Origin: an uncultured Flavobacteriaceae bacterium
GTDB taxonomy: Bacteria > Bacteroidota > Bacteroidia > Flavobacteriales > Flavobacteriaceae
Direction: 5' to 3'
Length of the DNA stretch: 64,000 nucleotides
NCBI GenBank assembly: GCA_943787295.1
Contig: CALSLW010000001.1
Location: forward strand, 701,501 to 765,500
Shown here: positions 44,487 to 53,406 of the stretch, piece by piece
Layout: each line of letters begins with the position of its first letter
Position numbering within the stretch: position 1 is the stretch's first letter
Made by a program: the position numbers and the translations under genes
The notes under the pieces: generated by a model
The model's database searches: none
Seen by the model: the letters and a program-made list of their open reading frames with translations, nothing else
Told to the model about the DNA's origin: nothing

Positions 44487-45497
44487 ATGTATAAAGAATT
44501 TACAGCGCAGCTTAAAGAGCTGTTATCCACTCCACAAGATTGTGTCATTTTCCCTCATAAAAATCCAGATGGCGATGCTTTAGGTAGTACACTTGCCCTT
44601 TGGCATTTTTTAAAAAAAGAAGGCCACAATTGTCATGTTGTTTCTCCAAATGAATACCCTAAATTTCTCGAATGGCTGCCCGGGCAAGAACAGATTCACT
44701 GTTTTAGCAAAACCCCAGAAGCTTGTGAAAAACTAATCACTGAAGCAACGGTGTTTTTCACCCTTGACTTTAATGCCTTGGGAAGAATTGGCCCCATGGA
44801 TAAACTACTGGGAAAAACCACTACCCCTATCGTGATGATAGATCATCACGAAGCCCCGCAGTCTTATGCAACGCTCAAGTATTCTGATCCTAGCATAGGT
44901 TCAACCTGTGAAATGGTGTTTAATGTATTAGCAAGCTGGGATAAATCCCTTCTAGATAAAAGCATCGCAACTTGTCTTTACACCGGGATGATGACAGACA
45001 GTGGCTCTTTCCGCTTTTCTTCTACAACAGCGACTACCCATAAAATTGTTGCCCAATTATTAGAACTAGGAGTTGATCATACCATCATACATCAAAATAT
45101 TTATGATAGTTATCGCTTTGAACGATTACAATTACTAGGAATTACCTTGAACAACTTAAGCCGTGTAGATCAATTAGCGGCTGTTTACACTACTCTAAGT
45201 CAAGAAGAACTCAATTCATGTGATTACCAAAAAGGGGATACAGAAGGTTTTGTCAATTATGGGTTGAGCCTCGAGGGTATCAAGTTAGCGGTGATAATGA
45301 TTGAAAACAAACAAGAAGGAATCATTAAAATGTCTTTTCGATCAAAGGCAGGATTTGATGTTAACACCTTTGCAAGAAAATACTTTAATGGTGGTGGGCA
45401 CTTTAATGCTGCTGGGGGAATGTCAACCGATTCTCTGGAAAACACCCGTGCAAAACTTGAAAAAGCCATCTTAGCTAAAGCTGCCTTATTACAATGA
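44487..45497 (+). CDS. DHH family phosphoesterase, NrnA-like oligoribonuclease/pAp phosphatase
   Basis: 336 residues. Motif FPHKNPDGDALGSTLALW begins near residue 22, VFFTLDFNALGRIG near 86 and the name-giving MIDHHEAP near 112; the DHHA1 half ends with FARKYFNGGGHFNAAGG near 300. It degrades short RNA and pAp in the cytosol. Stop and next start overlap as ATGA, so gldI is coupled to it, an order common in flavobacteria. Confidence 0.93.
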   Translation: MYKEFTAQLKELLSTPQDCVIFPHKNPDGDALGSTLALWHFLKKEGHNCHVVSPNEYPKFLEWLPGQEQIHCFSKTPEACEKLITEATVFFTLDFNALGRIGPMDKLLGKTTTPIVMIDHHEAPQSYATLKYSDPSIGSTCEMVFNVLASWDKSLLDKSIATCLYTGMMTDSGSFRFSSTTATTHKIVAQLLELGVDHTIIHQNIYDSYRFERLQLLGITLNNLSRVDQLAAVYTTLSQEELNSCDYQKGDTEGFVNYGLSLEGIKLAVIMIENKQEGIIKMSFRSKAGFDVNTFARKYFNGGGHFNAAGGMSTDSLENTRAKLEKAILAKAALLQ

Positions 45498-46045
45498 GAA
45501 AAAGTATTCTATTGATCGGTCTATTTTTCCTTTTTGCCTGCGCAGAACAAGAAGCTAGAAGACCAATCTATCGCAGCAATGACAAAGGCATGGGACAGTC
45601 TATTGATCGCAATAAAAAAATCAATGCCCAACAACAAGAACTCTTTAAGAAAACCATCGAAAAAGATAGCACTTTAACTTATTACGCTTCACCGGTAGGA
45701 TATTGGTATGCTTATAAAAACAAAACGCAAGCAACTGTAAAACCTACCCGAGGTGATATGGTCAAATTTAACTATACCATTCAAACCCTTAATGGCAATA
45801 TAATTTATGACGAAATGGAATTAGGCACGGTCGATTATCTAGTAGATAAAGAAGAACTCTTACCTGCATTGCGCTATGCCGTTAAAGATTTAAGTATGGG
45901 AGATATTGGGGTATTTCTAATGCCCTCTTATCTAGGCTATGGCTATCAGGGAGACGGAGAAAAAATCGGCATTAATCAACCCCTTAAGTTTACCATCCAG
46001 CTAACAGACATAAAAAAAACAAGCAATCCAAAGGATTCAAAATAA
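45494..46045 (+). CDS. gldI: GldI, gliding-motility FKBP-type lipoprotein
   Basis: 183 residues. The lipoprotein signal is MRKSILLIGLFFLFAC (Cys at 16). After a linker the FKBP-type domain runs PTRGDMVKFNYTIQTLNGNIIYDEME through FTIQLTDIKK. GldI proteins are needed for gliding in Flavobacterium johnsoniae. This implies a type IX secretion and gliding machine elsewhere in the genome. It overlaps the nrnA-like gene by 4 bases and is followed by a larger isomerase. Confidence 0.9.
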   Translation: MRKSILLIGLFFLFACAEQEARRPIYRSNDKGMGQSIDRNKKINAQQQELFKKTIEKDSTLTYYASPVGYWYAYKNKTQATVKPTRGDMVKFNYTIQTLNGNIIYDEMELGTVDYLVDKEELLPALRYAVKDLSMGDIGVFLMPSYLGYGYQGDGEKIGINQPLKFTIQLTDIKKTSNPKDSK

Positions 46046-46050
46046 TAAAG

Positions 46051-46058
46051 TAAATTTG
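46051..46058 (+). promoter_or_regulatory. Bacteroidota -7 promoter element of the cyclophilin-FKBP gene
   Basis: TAAATTTG matches TAnnTTTG, 23 bases before the ATG at 46082. No TTG about 19-23 bases upstream. Confidence 0.45.
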
Positions 46059-46081
46059 AACACAAACTAAAACCCATATTA

Positions 46082-47158
46082 ATGAAAAAACTAAGCCTCA
46101 TATTTATAGGTATTATAATCGCAGTAGGTTGTGCATCGCAATACCCAGATCTAGAAAACGGTTTATATGCAGACATTGAAACTTCAAAAGGTTCAATCAT
46201 TGTCTCTTTGGCACATGATAAAACTCCTGTAACTGTTGCAAATTTTGTCTCTTTAGCAGAAGGAGAGAACAAATTTGTCAGCGAAGCGTTTAAAGGAAAA
46301 AAATACTACGAAGGAATTGTATTCCACAGAGTGATGGATAATTTCATGATTCAAGGTGGAGACCCTACAGCAACAGGTTCTGGAGGACCAGGCTACCGTT
46401 TTGATGATGAAATCACAGATTTAACCCACAATGGTCCTGGAATACTTTCTATGGCTAATGCGGGACCAGCTACTAATGGAAGTCAATTTTTTATCACCCA
46501 TGTTGCCACGCCATGGTTAGATGGTAAACACACTGTTTTTGGCGCGGTTGTTTCTGGTCAAGAAGTGGTGGACAGCATCGTTCAAAATGATACCATCAAA
46601 AAAGTAACCATTATTAGAAAAGGAGGGGAAGCAAAAGGCTTTGATGCTCCTAAGGTTTTTGAAGAATATTTTAACTCAATGGAACAACGCAAAGCAGAGC
46701 AAGAAGAAAAACTAGCGCTTGGGAAGTTAAACACCTTAGAAAAATTTGATACCCAAAAAGCAGAAGCAAAAACTACACCCTCTGGTTTACAAATCCTAAT
46801 CACTAAAAATGGAGAAGGTCCTGCCGTTAGCACTACCTACAAGGCCTTGACCCACTATGCCGTTTATTTTGAAGACGGAACCCTTTTAGAAACTTCAATG
46901 CTTGAAACCGCAGAAGAACTAGGAATGGTTAACGAACAAAGAAAAGCAGCCAATGGGTATCAACCCCTTCCTGCAGATGTAAGCGACGGTGCTGCGATGA
47001 TCGAAGGCTTTAAAGAAGGCATTCGTCAATTAAAGGTTGGAGATGAAGCTACTTTATTCCTTCCCTACAACATGGCCTATGGAGAACAAGGTGCACGAGG
47101 TATTCCTCCTAAGACTAACCTGGTTTTTGAAATTAAAATCGTCGAGCTAATCGAATAA
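46082..47158 (+). CDS. Cyclophilin-FKBP fusion peptidyl-prolyl isomerase lipoprotein
   Basis: 358 residues. Lipobox AVGC with Cys at 16. Residues about 27-190 form a cyclophilin domain ([47 protein letters not shown]), and residues about 235-358 an FKBP domain ([49 protein letters not shown]). Both classes in one chain give two active sites for folding exported proteins. It follows gldI and has its own promoter motif and a good terminator. Confidence 0.94.
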   Translation: MKKLSLIFIGIIIAVGCASQYPDLENGLYADIETSKGSIIVSLAHDKTPVTVANFVSLAEGENKFVSEAFKGKKYYEGIVFHRVMDNFMIQGGDPTATGSGGPGYRFDDEITDLTHNGPGILSMANAGPATNGSQFFITHVATPWLDGKHTVFGAVVSGQEVVDSIVQNDTIKKVTIIRKGGEAKGFDAPKVFEEYFNSMEQRKAEQEEKLALGKLNTLEKFDTQKAEAKTTPSGLQILITKNGEGPAVSTTYKALTHYAVYFEDGTLLETSMLETAEELGMVNEQRKAANGYQPLPADVSDGAAMIEGFKEGIRQLKVGDEATLFLPYNMAYGEQGARGIPPKTNLVFEIKIVELIE

Positions 47159-47176
47159 GAAAATACCCCCTCAAAC

Positions 47177-47201
47177 AACCCACCCTTGCGGTGGGTTTTT
47201 T
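47177..47201 (+). terminator. Rho-independent terminator after the cyclophilin-FKBP gene
   Basis: AACCCACC-CTTGC-GGTGGGTT is an 8-bp perfect stem with a 5-base loop and a T run. It lies 18 bases after the stop at 47158 and partly under an alternative start (47186) of the next gene, which supports the later start. Confidence 0.9.
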
Positions 47202-47206
47202 GTACC

Positions 47207-48259
47207 ATGAAAGCAAAGACCCAAATAAAGACAATTACATCTCTTGCATTGATCCTTTATGCAATCATCTGGTACGCAAAAAACTTTCCGCAACAAGTCG
47301 ATTTGTACTACAGCAAGGAAATTTATCCCATTTTGCATCAAGTAAGAGCGGCAATTTTTGACTTGCTCCCTTTTTCCTTTGGCGATTTAGCCTATGGATT
47401 TGTTTTCTTTTACCTTTTTTATTTGCTCAAAAAAACAAAGTGGAACAATTGGACATTCGTTATATTAAGGCTGGTCAAAAGCGGCTTAATTGTCCTAATT
47501 CTCTTTCAACTTTCTTGGGGATTAAATTATTACCGCAGCCCTCTTTTAAATGAGATAGATGCTCAAAATTACACAGAAGATGAGTTGATCTACATGACCC
47601 GTTTTTTTGCACAAAAAAGCAATCGTTTACACTTTCAATTGAATGAAAATGATACGCTAGCAGTTGAACTTTCAGGCAGTAAAAAAGACATCATCAATCG
47701 CGTACAAAATACTTTTAATAAGAATGATTTAGCAGGCAAAGTCAAAATATCACTCTTTAGTCTTCCACTGTCCTATATGGGATTTTCTGGTTATTTAAAT
47801 CCATTTACTCTTGAAGCACATGTAAATGGCCGTATGCCAAAAATCAACCTCCCAACAACTGCAGCGCATGAAATGGCACATCAACAAGCATATGCCTCAG
47901 AAAACGAAGCTAATTTCTTCGGTTTTTTACATTGCTATCAACACCCTGATTTAGATATACAATATGCGGCAGTGCTTTTTGGTTTTCGGTATACTTATGC
48001 AGAGCTATATAAAGTAAATCCTATTGCAGCTAGAGAAATCCTATGTAGCTTGTATCCTGGGATTTTGGCAAATTTCGAGTTGTCTTCCGCCTTTTGGCGT
48101 AAGCATAAAAACCCATTTGAACCGTTCTTTAAAAAATCATATGATCACTACTTAAAAGCCAATAATCAAACCCAAGGTATTCAATCCTATAATGCTGTTG
48201 TAAGCCTACTCATTGCTCATTTTAAAGTTCAGGGAAATGTCCCCGGATTTAAGAAATAA
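47207..48259 (+). CDS. DUF3810 membrane metalloprotease-like protein
   Basis: 350 residues from the ATG at 47207; an earlier start falls in a terminator hairpin. Three hydrophobic segments lie in the first 115 residues. The later part carries TTAAHEMAHQQAYASENEANFFGFLHC, an HEMAH zinc site with a downstream Glu typical of gluzincin-type peptidases. So this DUF3810 protein is likely a membrane zinc protease, though its substrate is not known. Divides the terminator from the amidohydrolase genes. Confidence 0.85.
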   Translation: MKAKTQIKTITSLALILYAIIWYAKNFPQQVDLYYSKEIYPILHQVRAAIFDLLPFSFGDLAYGFVFFYLFYLLKKTKWNNWTFVILRLVKSGLIVLILFQLSWGLNYYRSPLLNEIDAQNYTEDELIYMTRFFAQKSNRLHFQLNENDTLAVELSGSKKDIINRVQNTFNKNDLAGKVKISLFSLPLSYMGFSGYLNPFTLEAHVNGRMPKINLPTTAAHEMAHQQAYASENEANFFGFLHCYQHPDLDIQYAAVLFGFRYTYAELYKVNPIAAREILCSLYPGILANFELSSAFWRKHKNPFEPFFKKSYDHYLKANNQTQGIQSYNAVVSLLIAHFKVQGNVPGFKK

Positions 48260-48286
48260 TTCGTAGTTTGGATTAAAATTATTCCT

Positions 48287-51265
48287 ATGAAATTTAAACT
48301 AACGCTACTTTTTCTAATAGCAAGTTTTAGTGGATTTAGTCAAGATTATTTCCCTATCAACAGTGGTGTTAAAACCACTGAATCACATTATCAAGCGATT
48401 ATTAATGCTACCCTGCACCCTTCTCCTAATAAAACAATAGAGAATGGAACACTTCTATTTAAGGAAGGAAAAATTGTAGCTATGGGCAAATCAGTGAGCC
48501 TACCGCAGAACACTCAAATTCATGATTTTAGTAAAAAACACCTTTATGCTTCTTTTATAGAAATATACAGTTCTTTTGGTTTAAAAAGCAAAGGGACAAA
48601 TGCTAGAAGAGGTCGCAGTACACAATACGAAAACAAAAGAGAGGGCTATTACTGGAATGATCACATGATAAGTGATTATAACAGTATTGAAGACTACAGC
48701 TATGAGAAAGCAGCTGCAATGAGCTACCGCAAAGCTGGTTTTGGTGTTGTTAACGCACACCGCGCGGAAGGAATTCACAGAGGTACAAGTGTGCTCGTGG
48801 CTTTAAACGATCAAAAAAACGATGCACAACGATTGATAAGCGATGCAGCTGCACAACATTATTCGTTTTCAAAAAGTAAGCTTTCTAGTCAGTACTATCC
48901 TGGATCAATCATGGGAGCAATGGCCTTGTTAAGACAGTTTTTTCACGATGCAGATTGGTATAAAAAAGGCGGGGCAAAAAACACTGACCTTGCCTTAGAA
49001 GCACACAATAAAAACACTGACCTACCGGCTGTATTTGAAGCAAAAAACAAATTAGATGTCGCTCGTGCCGCTAAAATTGGAAAAGAGTTTAAACTCCCCT
49101 TTATCATAACTGCGAGCGGAAAAGAATACGAACATCTAAATACGCTTAAAGAAGTTAATGCAAGATTACTCCTGCCTGTGAATTTCCCAAAAGCCTATGA
49201 TGTTACAGATCCCGTAAGCACGCAAAAAATCGCTTTAAGTGATATGCGCTATTGGAATCAAGCCCCGGCAAACCCAGCTAAAGTAGCTCAAGCGGGAATT
49301 CCTTTTGCATTGACCACTTATGGGCTAGCCAAAAAAACTAGCTTTTTAGCTAATCTTAAAAAGGCTGTAGCCTATGGTTTAAAAGAATCAACCGCACTTG
49401 CAGCCTTGACCACGGTTCCTGCAAAAATGCTTAATCAGCAAAAAGTTTTAGGGGAGTTAAAAAAAGATGCTTTCGCAAACTTTATTATTACAAACGGACC
49501 TTTGTTCAATGAAACAACAAAAATTGAAGAAAACTGGGTACAAGGGAATCGCCATAAAATCATCCATAATGAAGCTATCAATATCGATGGAAAATACAGC
49601 TTGATCTTACAAGAGCAAAACCTATCTCTTGAAATCAAAAACAGTATTTCAAAAATTACTGCAACAGTAAAACAAGATTCTGTAAAGTTAAAAACAAAAG
49701 CGTCGTATGAAGATGGATGGATCAGTCTTCAAATTCAAAACGAAGACAAAAACTATGCACAACTATCGGCAAAAATCACAGATCCAAAACATCTGGAAGG
49801 AAGTGGAACTTCTTTTGACAGCAATTCTATCAGCTGGATGGCACATTTTAATGAAGCCGTTGAAACGAAAGAAAAAAAGAAAAAAGAGAAGACGCTTCCT
49901 GCACCAGTTGCCGTTACTTATCCCAATAATGGCTTTGGCTTTAGCCAACTCCCTCAAGCACAAAATGTTATTTTCAAAAATGCTACTGTCTGGACAAACG
50001 AGGCAGAGGGCATTTTACAAAATACAGATGTGTGGGTAGAAAATGGTAAAATTAAAGCCATCGGGAAAAACCTTAGCACAGCCGGACTAGAAGAAATCGA
50101 CGCTACTGGAAAACATTTAACTAGTGGTGTAATTGACGAACATTCTCACATTGCCGCTTCTAGCATCAATGAAGGAGGTCATAACTCTTCAGCTGAAGTT
50201 ACCATAGAAGATGTAATCAATCCAGATGATATTAATCTTTACCGCAACCTTTCTGGTGGGGTAACAACTTTACAAATCTTACACGGTTCAGCGAACCCAA
50301 TTGGGGGGAGGTCTGCCATTATTAAACCTCGCTGGGGAAAATCGGCAAATGACTTACTGTACCAAGGCGCAGATCCCTATATCAAGTTTGCCTTAGGAGA
50401 AAATGTAAAACAGTCTAACTGGCCTAGCTACAACCGTTTTCCTCAAACGCGTATGGGAGTGGAACAAGTCTTTGTAGATTATTTCCAAAGAGCCAAAGAG
50501 TATCAAGAAAGCTGGAAGGCTTACAACGCACTGCCTAGAAAAACAAAAGCTAGAACGCTTGCACCACGCTATGATATCGAAATGGAAACCCTAGTCGAAA
50601 TTTTAGAAGGCAAACGCTTTATCTCTTGTCATTCTTATGTACAAAGTGAGATAAATATGTTGATGAAAGTCGCAGAACGCTTTGGTGTAACCATCAACAC
50701 TTTTACCCATATTTTAGAAGGCTATAAAGTCGCTGACAAAATGAAAGAACACGGCGTGGGCGGGTCAACCTTTTCAGACTGGTGGGCATATAAGTTCGAA
50801 GTAAACGATGCAATTCCTTACAATGGTACGATTATGCACAGTCAAGGGGTAACAGTGGCCTTTAACTCAGATGATTCTGAAATGTCAAGACGCTTAAATC
50901 AAGAGGCGGCAAAAGCAGTAAAATACGGTGGAGTTTCTGAAGAAGACGCCTGGAAGTTTGTCACCCTTAACCCTGCTAAATTATTGCATATTGACGATGA
51001 AGTGGGGAGTGTGAAAGTAGGTAAATCTGCTGATCTAGTCTTATGGAATGATCATCCTATGTCTATTTATGCTGTTGCAGAAAAGACCATGATAGAAGGT
51101 GTTTTCTATTATGAGCTTGACAGAGCTACTGCACAAGTCGATAAAATTCAACAAGAGCGCAATCAATTAATCCAACAAATGCTTGTCGCTAAAAATGGTG
51201 GGGCTCCCACTAAAAAAGCGCCTAAGAAACAAGCCCGAGAATTTCATTGTGAAACGCTCGACTAA
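48287..51265 (+). CDS. Long amidohydrolase family protein with two amidohydrolase-like halves
   Basis: 992 residues, about twice the usual size. A signal peptide (MKFKLTLLFLIASFSGFSQ) is followed by an N-terminal half that looks like a metal-free amidohydrolase (LYASFIEIYSSFGL where DxHxH is expected). The C-terminal half is complete: VIDEHSHIAAS near 615, SCHSYVQSEI, TFTHILEGYK and AFNSDDSEMSRR, giving His-His, His, His and Asp metal ligands. It is secreted and probably hydrolyses an amide or dipeptide-like substrate, unknown. Next gene encodes the shorter paralogue, 11 bases away. Confidence 0.88.
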   Translation: MKFKLTLLFLIASFSGFSQDYFPINSGVKTTESHYQAIINATLHPSPNKTIENGTLLFKEGKIVAMGKSVSLPQNTQIHDFSKKHLYASFIEIYSSFGLKSKGTNARRGRSTQYENKREGYYWNDHMISDYNSIEDYSYEKAAAMSYRKAGFGVVNAHRAEGIHRGTSVLVALNDQKNDAQRLISDAAAQHYSFSKSKLSSQYYPGSIMGAMALLRQFFHDADWYKKGGAKNTDLALEAHNKNTDLPAVFEAKNKLDVARAAKIGKEFKLPFIITASGKEYEHLNTLKEVNARLLLPVNFPKAYDVTDPVSTQKIALSDMRYWNQAPANPAKVAQAGIPFALTTYGLAKKTSFLANLKKAVAYGLKESTALAALTTVPAKMLNQQKVLGELKKDAFANFIITNGPLFNETTKIEENWVQGNRHKIIHNEAINIDGKYSLILQEQNLSLEIKNSISKITATVKQDSVKLKTKASYEDGWISLQIQNEDKNYAQLSAKITDPKHLEGSGTSFDSNSISWMAHFNEAVETKEKKKKEKTLPAPVAVTYPNNGFGFSQLPQAQNVIFKNATVWTNEAEGILQNTDVWVENGKIKAIGKNLSTAGLEEIDATGKHLTSGVIDEHSHIAASSINEGGHNSSAEVTIEDVINPDDINLYRNLSGGVTTLQILHGSANPIGGRSAIIKPRWGKSANDLLYQGADPYIKFALGENVKQSNWPSYNRFPQTRMGVEQVFVDYFQRAKEYQESWKAYNALPRKTKARTLAPRYDIEMETLVEILEGKRFISCHSYVQSEINMLMKVAERFGVTINTFTHILEGYKVADKMKEHGVGGSTFSDWWAYKFEVNDAIPYNGTIMHSQGVTVAFNSDDSEMSRRLNQEAAKAVKYGGVSEEDAWKFVTLNPAKLLHIDDEVGSVKVGKSADLVLWNDHPMSIYAVAEKTMIEGVFYYELDRATAQVDKIQQERNQLIQQMLVAKNGGAPTKKAPKKQAREFHCETLD

Positions 51266-51276
51266 AACATATTAAG

Positions 51277-52569
51277 ATGAAAAAATCATTATATACACTC
51301 TTGCTATTCTGTCTTGGCCTTATGGTCCAGGCACAACAAACCCCAGCAGCAAATCAGGCTGCTTCTCTCCTTATTCAAGGTGCAACTCTACATATTGGGG
51401 ATGGGACTGTGATCGAAAACGGAATGATCGGAATCGCCGATGGAAAAATTCTCGAAGTGGGCAAAACAGGGGCACAACAAAACACTTATAACAACACTGT
51501 CGATGCAAATGGACAACATGTTTATCCGGGTTTTATCGCTGCAAACAGCACAGTGGGGATGGTTGAAATCGATGCCATTCGTCCTACAAATGATCTAAAC
51601 GAAATAGGGACGTTCTTGCCTAATATTAGAACAATCATAGCCTATAATGCAGAATCTAAAGTAGTAGAATCTCTTCGTCCTAATGGCATTTTAACTGCTC
51701 AAATCGTTCCTACTAGAGGGCGCATTGCCGGAAGCTCTTCTATCGTTCAACTAGACGCGTGGAACTGGGAAGACGCTGGAATTAAAGTAGATGAAGGTAT
51801 GCACATTTACTGGCCGCGAACTTACCGCAGAGGGAACCGCAATAAAGGAGAAGATCCTTTAGTCTATGACCAAAAAAACTACAGTAAAAGAACTGCAGAA
51901 TTAGATCAATATTTAGCTGAAGCAAAAACCTATGATGCAAACGCAAAAAAGGAACACCTTCCACATGCTGCTTTAACAGGCGCATTAAATGGTTCACAAA
52001 AAGTTTACCTTCATGCCAAAGAAAAAAGACAAATCTTAGACGGGATTACTTTCTTAAAAAAACACGGAATTGCAAACATTGTTTTAGTTGGCGGTGACGA
52101 TGCTCACCTAATTACAACTTTCTTAAAAAAGCACGATATCCCTGTAATCATCTCTCGCCCACACCGCTTACCCAGCACCGAAGATGAGGATGTAAAACTT
52201 CCTTTTAAAATGGCCAAAATATTATTGGACGCTGGACTTACCATCACCATTGATGTGAGTGGTCGTATGGAAAGAATGAACACCCGTAACCTTCCATTCT
52301 ATGCAGGAACATTTGCTGCTTATGGAGTCGAGAAAGAAAAAGCAGTACAAATGATTACCCTTGATGCTGCTAAGATATTAGGAGTAGACAATCAACTGGG
52401 TAGTCTTACGGTAGGAAAAGACGCAACGTTATTTGTCGCTAAAGGTGATGCATTAGATATGCGAACAAATCAACTTAGTCATGCCTTCATTCAAGGCAGA
52501 GCACTAAGCCTAGAAACGCATCAAACAGAATTGTGGAAACGCTACATGGAAAAATTCTCAAGACAATAA
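51277..52569 (+). CDS. Amidohydrolase-like protein lacking the metal ligands
   Basis: 430 residues with an export signal (MKKSLYTLLLFCLGLMVQAQ). The typical flanks are present: GTVIENGMIGIADGKILEVG and YPGFIAANSTVGMVEID. The metal site is not: FIAANSTVG stands where FIDxHxH is expected, and the barrel end is ITIDVSGRMERM instead of a SDxxx. A pseudoenzyme or partner of the 992-residue protein is likely. Spaced by 11 bases from it and by no bases from the methyltransferase gene. Confidence 0.85.
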   Translation: MKKSLYTLLLFCLGLMVQAQQTPAANQAASLLIQGATLHIGDGTVIENGMIGIADGKILEVGKTGAQQNTYNNTVDANGQHVYPGFIAANSTVGMVEIDAIRPTNDLNEIGTFLPNIRTIIAYNAESKVVESLRPNGILTAQIVPTRGRIAGSSSIVQLDAWNWEDAGIKVDEGMHIYWPRTYRRGNRNKGEDPLVYDQKNYSKRTAELDQYLAEAKTYDANAKKEHLPHAALTGALNGSQKVYLHAKEKRQILDGITFLKKHGIANIVLVGGDDAHLITTFLKKHDIPVIISRPHRLPSTEDEDVKLPFKMAKILLDAGLTITIDVSGRMERMNTRNLPFYAGTFAAYGVEKEKAVQMITLDAAKILGVDNQLGSLTVGKDATLFVAKGDALDMRTNQLSHAFIQGRALSLETHQTELWKRYMEKFSRQ

Positions 52570-53361
52570 ATGTTACATCTTTCTAGCGCGCAAAACAATC
52601 AATTAAAACGATTAAAAGCTTTACAAGAGAAAGCCAAAAAAAGGCGTCTAGAAAATGTTTTTGTCATTGAAGGTTTAAAGGAAATTGAACATGCCATCGA
52701 TGGTGGCTATCAACTAGAAACTGTTTTCGTTAAAGAAGAAGAAGAAGAACCTGTAGTTGATTTATCAAATAAAATAAGTTTTGACACCGATATAATCTCG
52801 GTGTCTGCTACCTTATTTGAACGCTATTGCTATCGCAAAACCTCCAAAGCAATCGCCGTTGCACAATGCAAAAAACATCACTTAGACACTTTTAAAACAA
52901 AGCTAGAAAATCCGTTTATTTTAGTCGCAGAAGCTCCCGAAAAACCAGGAAATATAGGTGCTTTGCTGCGTACCGCAGATGCCATGGGAGTGGATTGTTT
53001 TATGATCGTTGATGCTAAAACAGATCTGTATAATCCTAATGTAATTCGTTCAAGTGTGGGTTGCCTCTTTTCTGTTCCTATAGTGACCGCTTCATTAGAA
53101 GAAGCTTTTCAATTTTTAGCGCAAAATAAGATCCATCTCTACAGTGCTGCATTGACAGCAACTGCTCAACCTTATACGCAATATGACTATACAGGCCCTT
53201 GCGCAATCGCTGTGGGTACAGAAAGCGATGGATTAAGCGAAGCATGGCTTAAACAAAAAAGCAACAAAATCATTATTCCCATGTTAGGGCAAAACGATTC
53301 TCTTAATGTTTCTGTTGCCGCTGGCATTATACTTGCAGAGGTTCAAAGACAAAGAAACTAA
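52570..53361 (+). CDS. TrmH/SpoU family RNA methyltransferase
   Basis: 263 residues. An N-terminal RNA-binding part (HLSSAQNNQLKRLKALQEKAKKRRLENVFVIEG) precedes the SPOUT domain. Motifs: EKPGNIGALLRTADAMGVD, IAVGTESDGLSEAW and PMLGQNDSLNVSVAAGIIL form the deep-knot SAM site. It 2'-O-methylates a ribose in rRNA or tRNA; which one is not clear. Starts right after the stop of the gene before. Confidence 0.93.
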   Translation: MLHLSSAQNNQLKRLKALQEKAKKRRLENVFVIEGLKEIEHAIDGGYQLETVFVKEEEEEPVVDLSNKISFDTDIISVSATLFERYCYRKTSKAIAVAQCKKHHLDTFKTKLENPFILVAEAPEKPGNIGALLRTADAMGVDCFMIVDAKTDLYNPNVIRSSVGCLFSVPIVTASLEEAFQFLAQNKIHLYSAALTATAQPYTQYDYTGPCAIAVGTESDGLSEAWLKQKSNKIIIPMLGQNDSLNVSVAAGIILAEVQRQRN

Positions 53362-53373
53362 ATTAAAAATGTC

Positions 53374-53402
53374 TTTGTATTCAAAAGAAATGCGTAAATT
53401 TC
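53374..53402 (+). promoter_or_regulatory. Probable promoter of rel
   Basis: TTTG at 53374-53377 and TAAATTTC at 53395-53402 are spaced by 17 bases. The second deviates from TAnnTTTG only in the last base. The rel ATG is at 53407, giving almost no leader. Confidence 0.45.
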
Positions 53403-53406
53403 TACT

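Noticed and set aside
47186..47206. Earlier start for the DUF3810 gene
   Set aside because: It would lie in the terminator hairpin of the preceding gene; the ATG at 47207 is directly after it.
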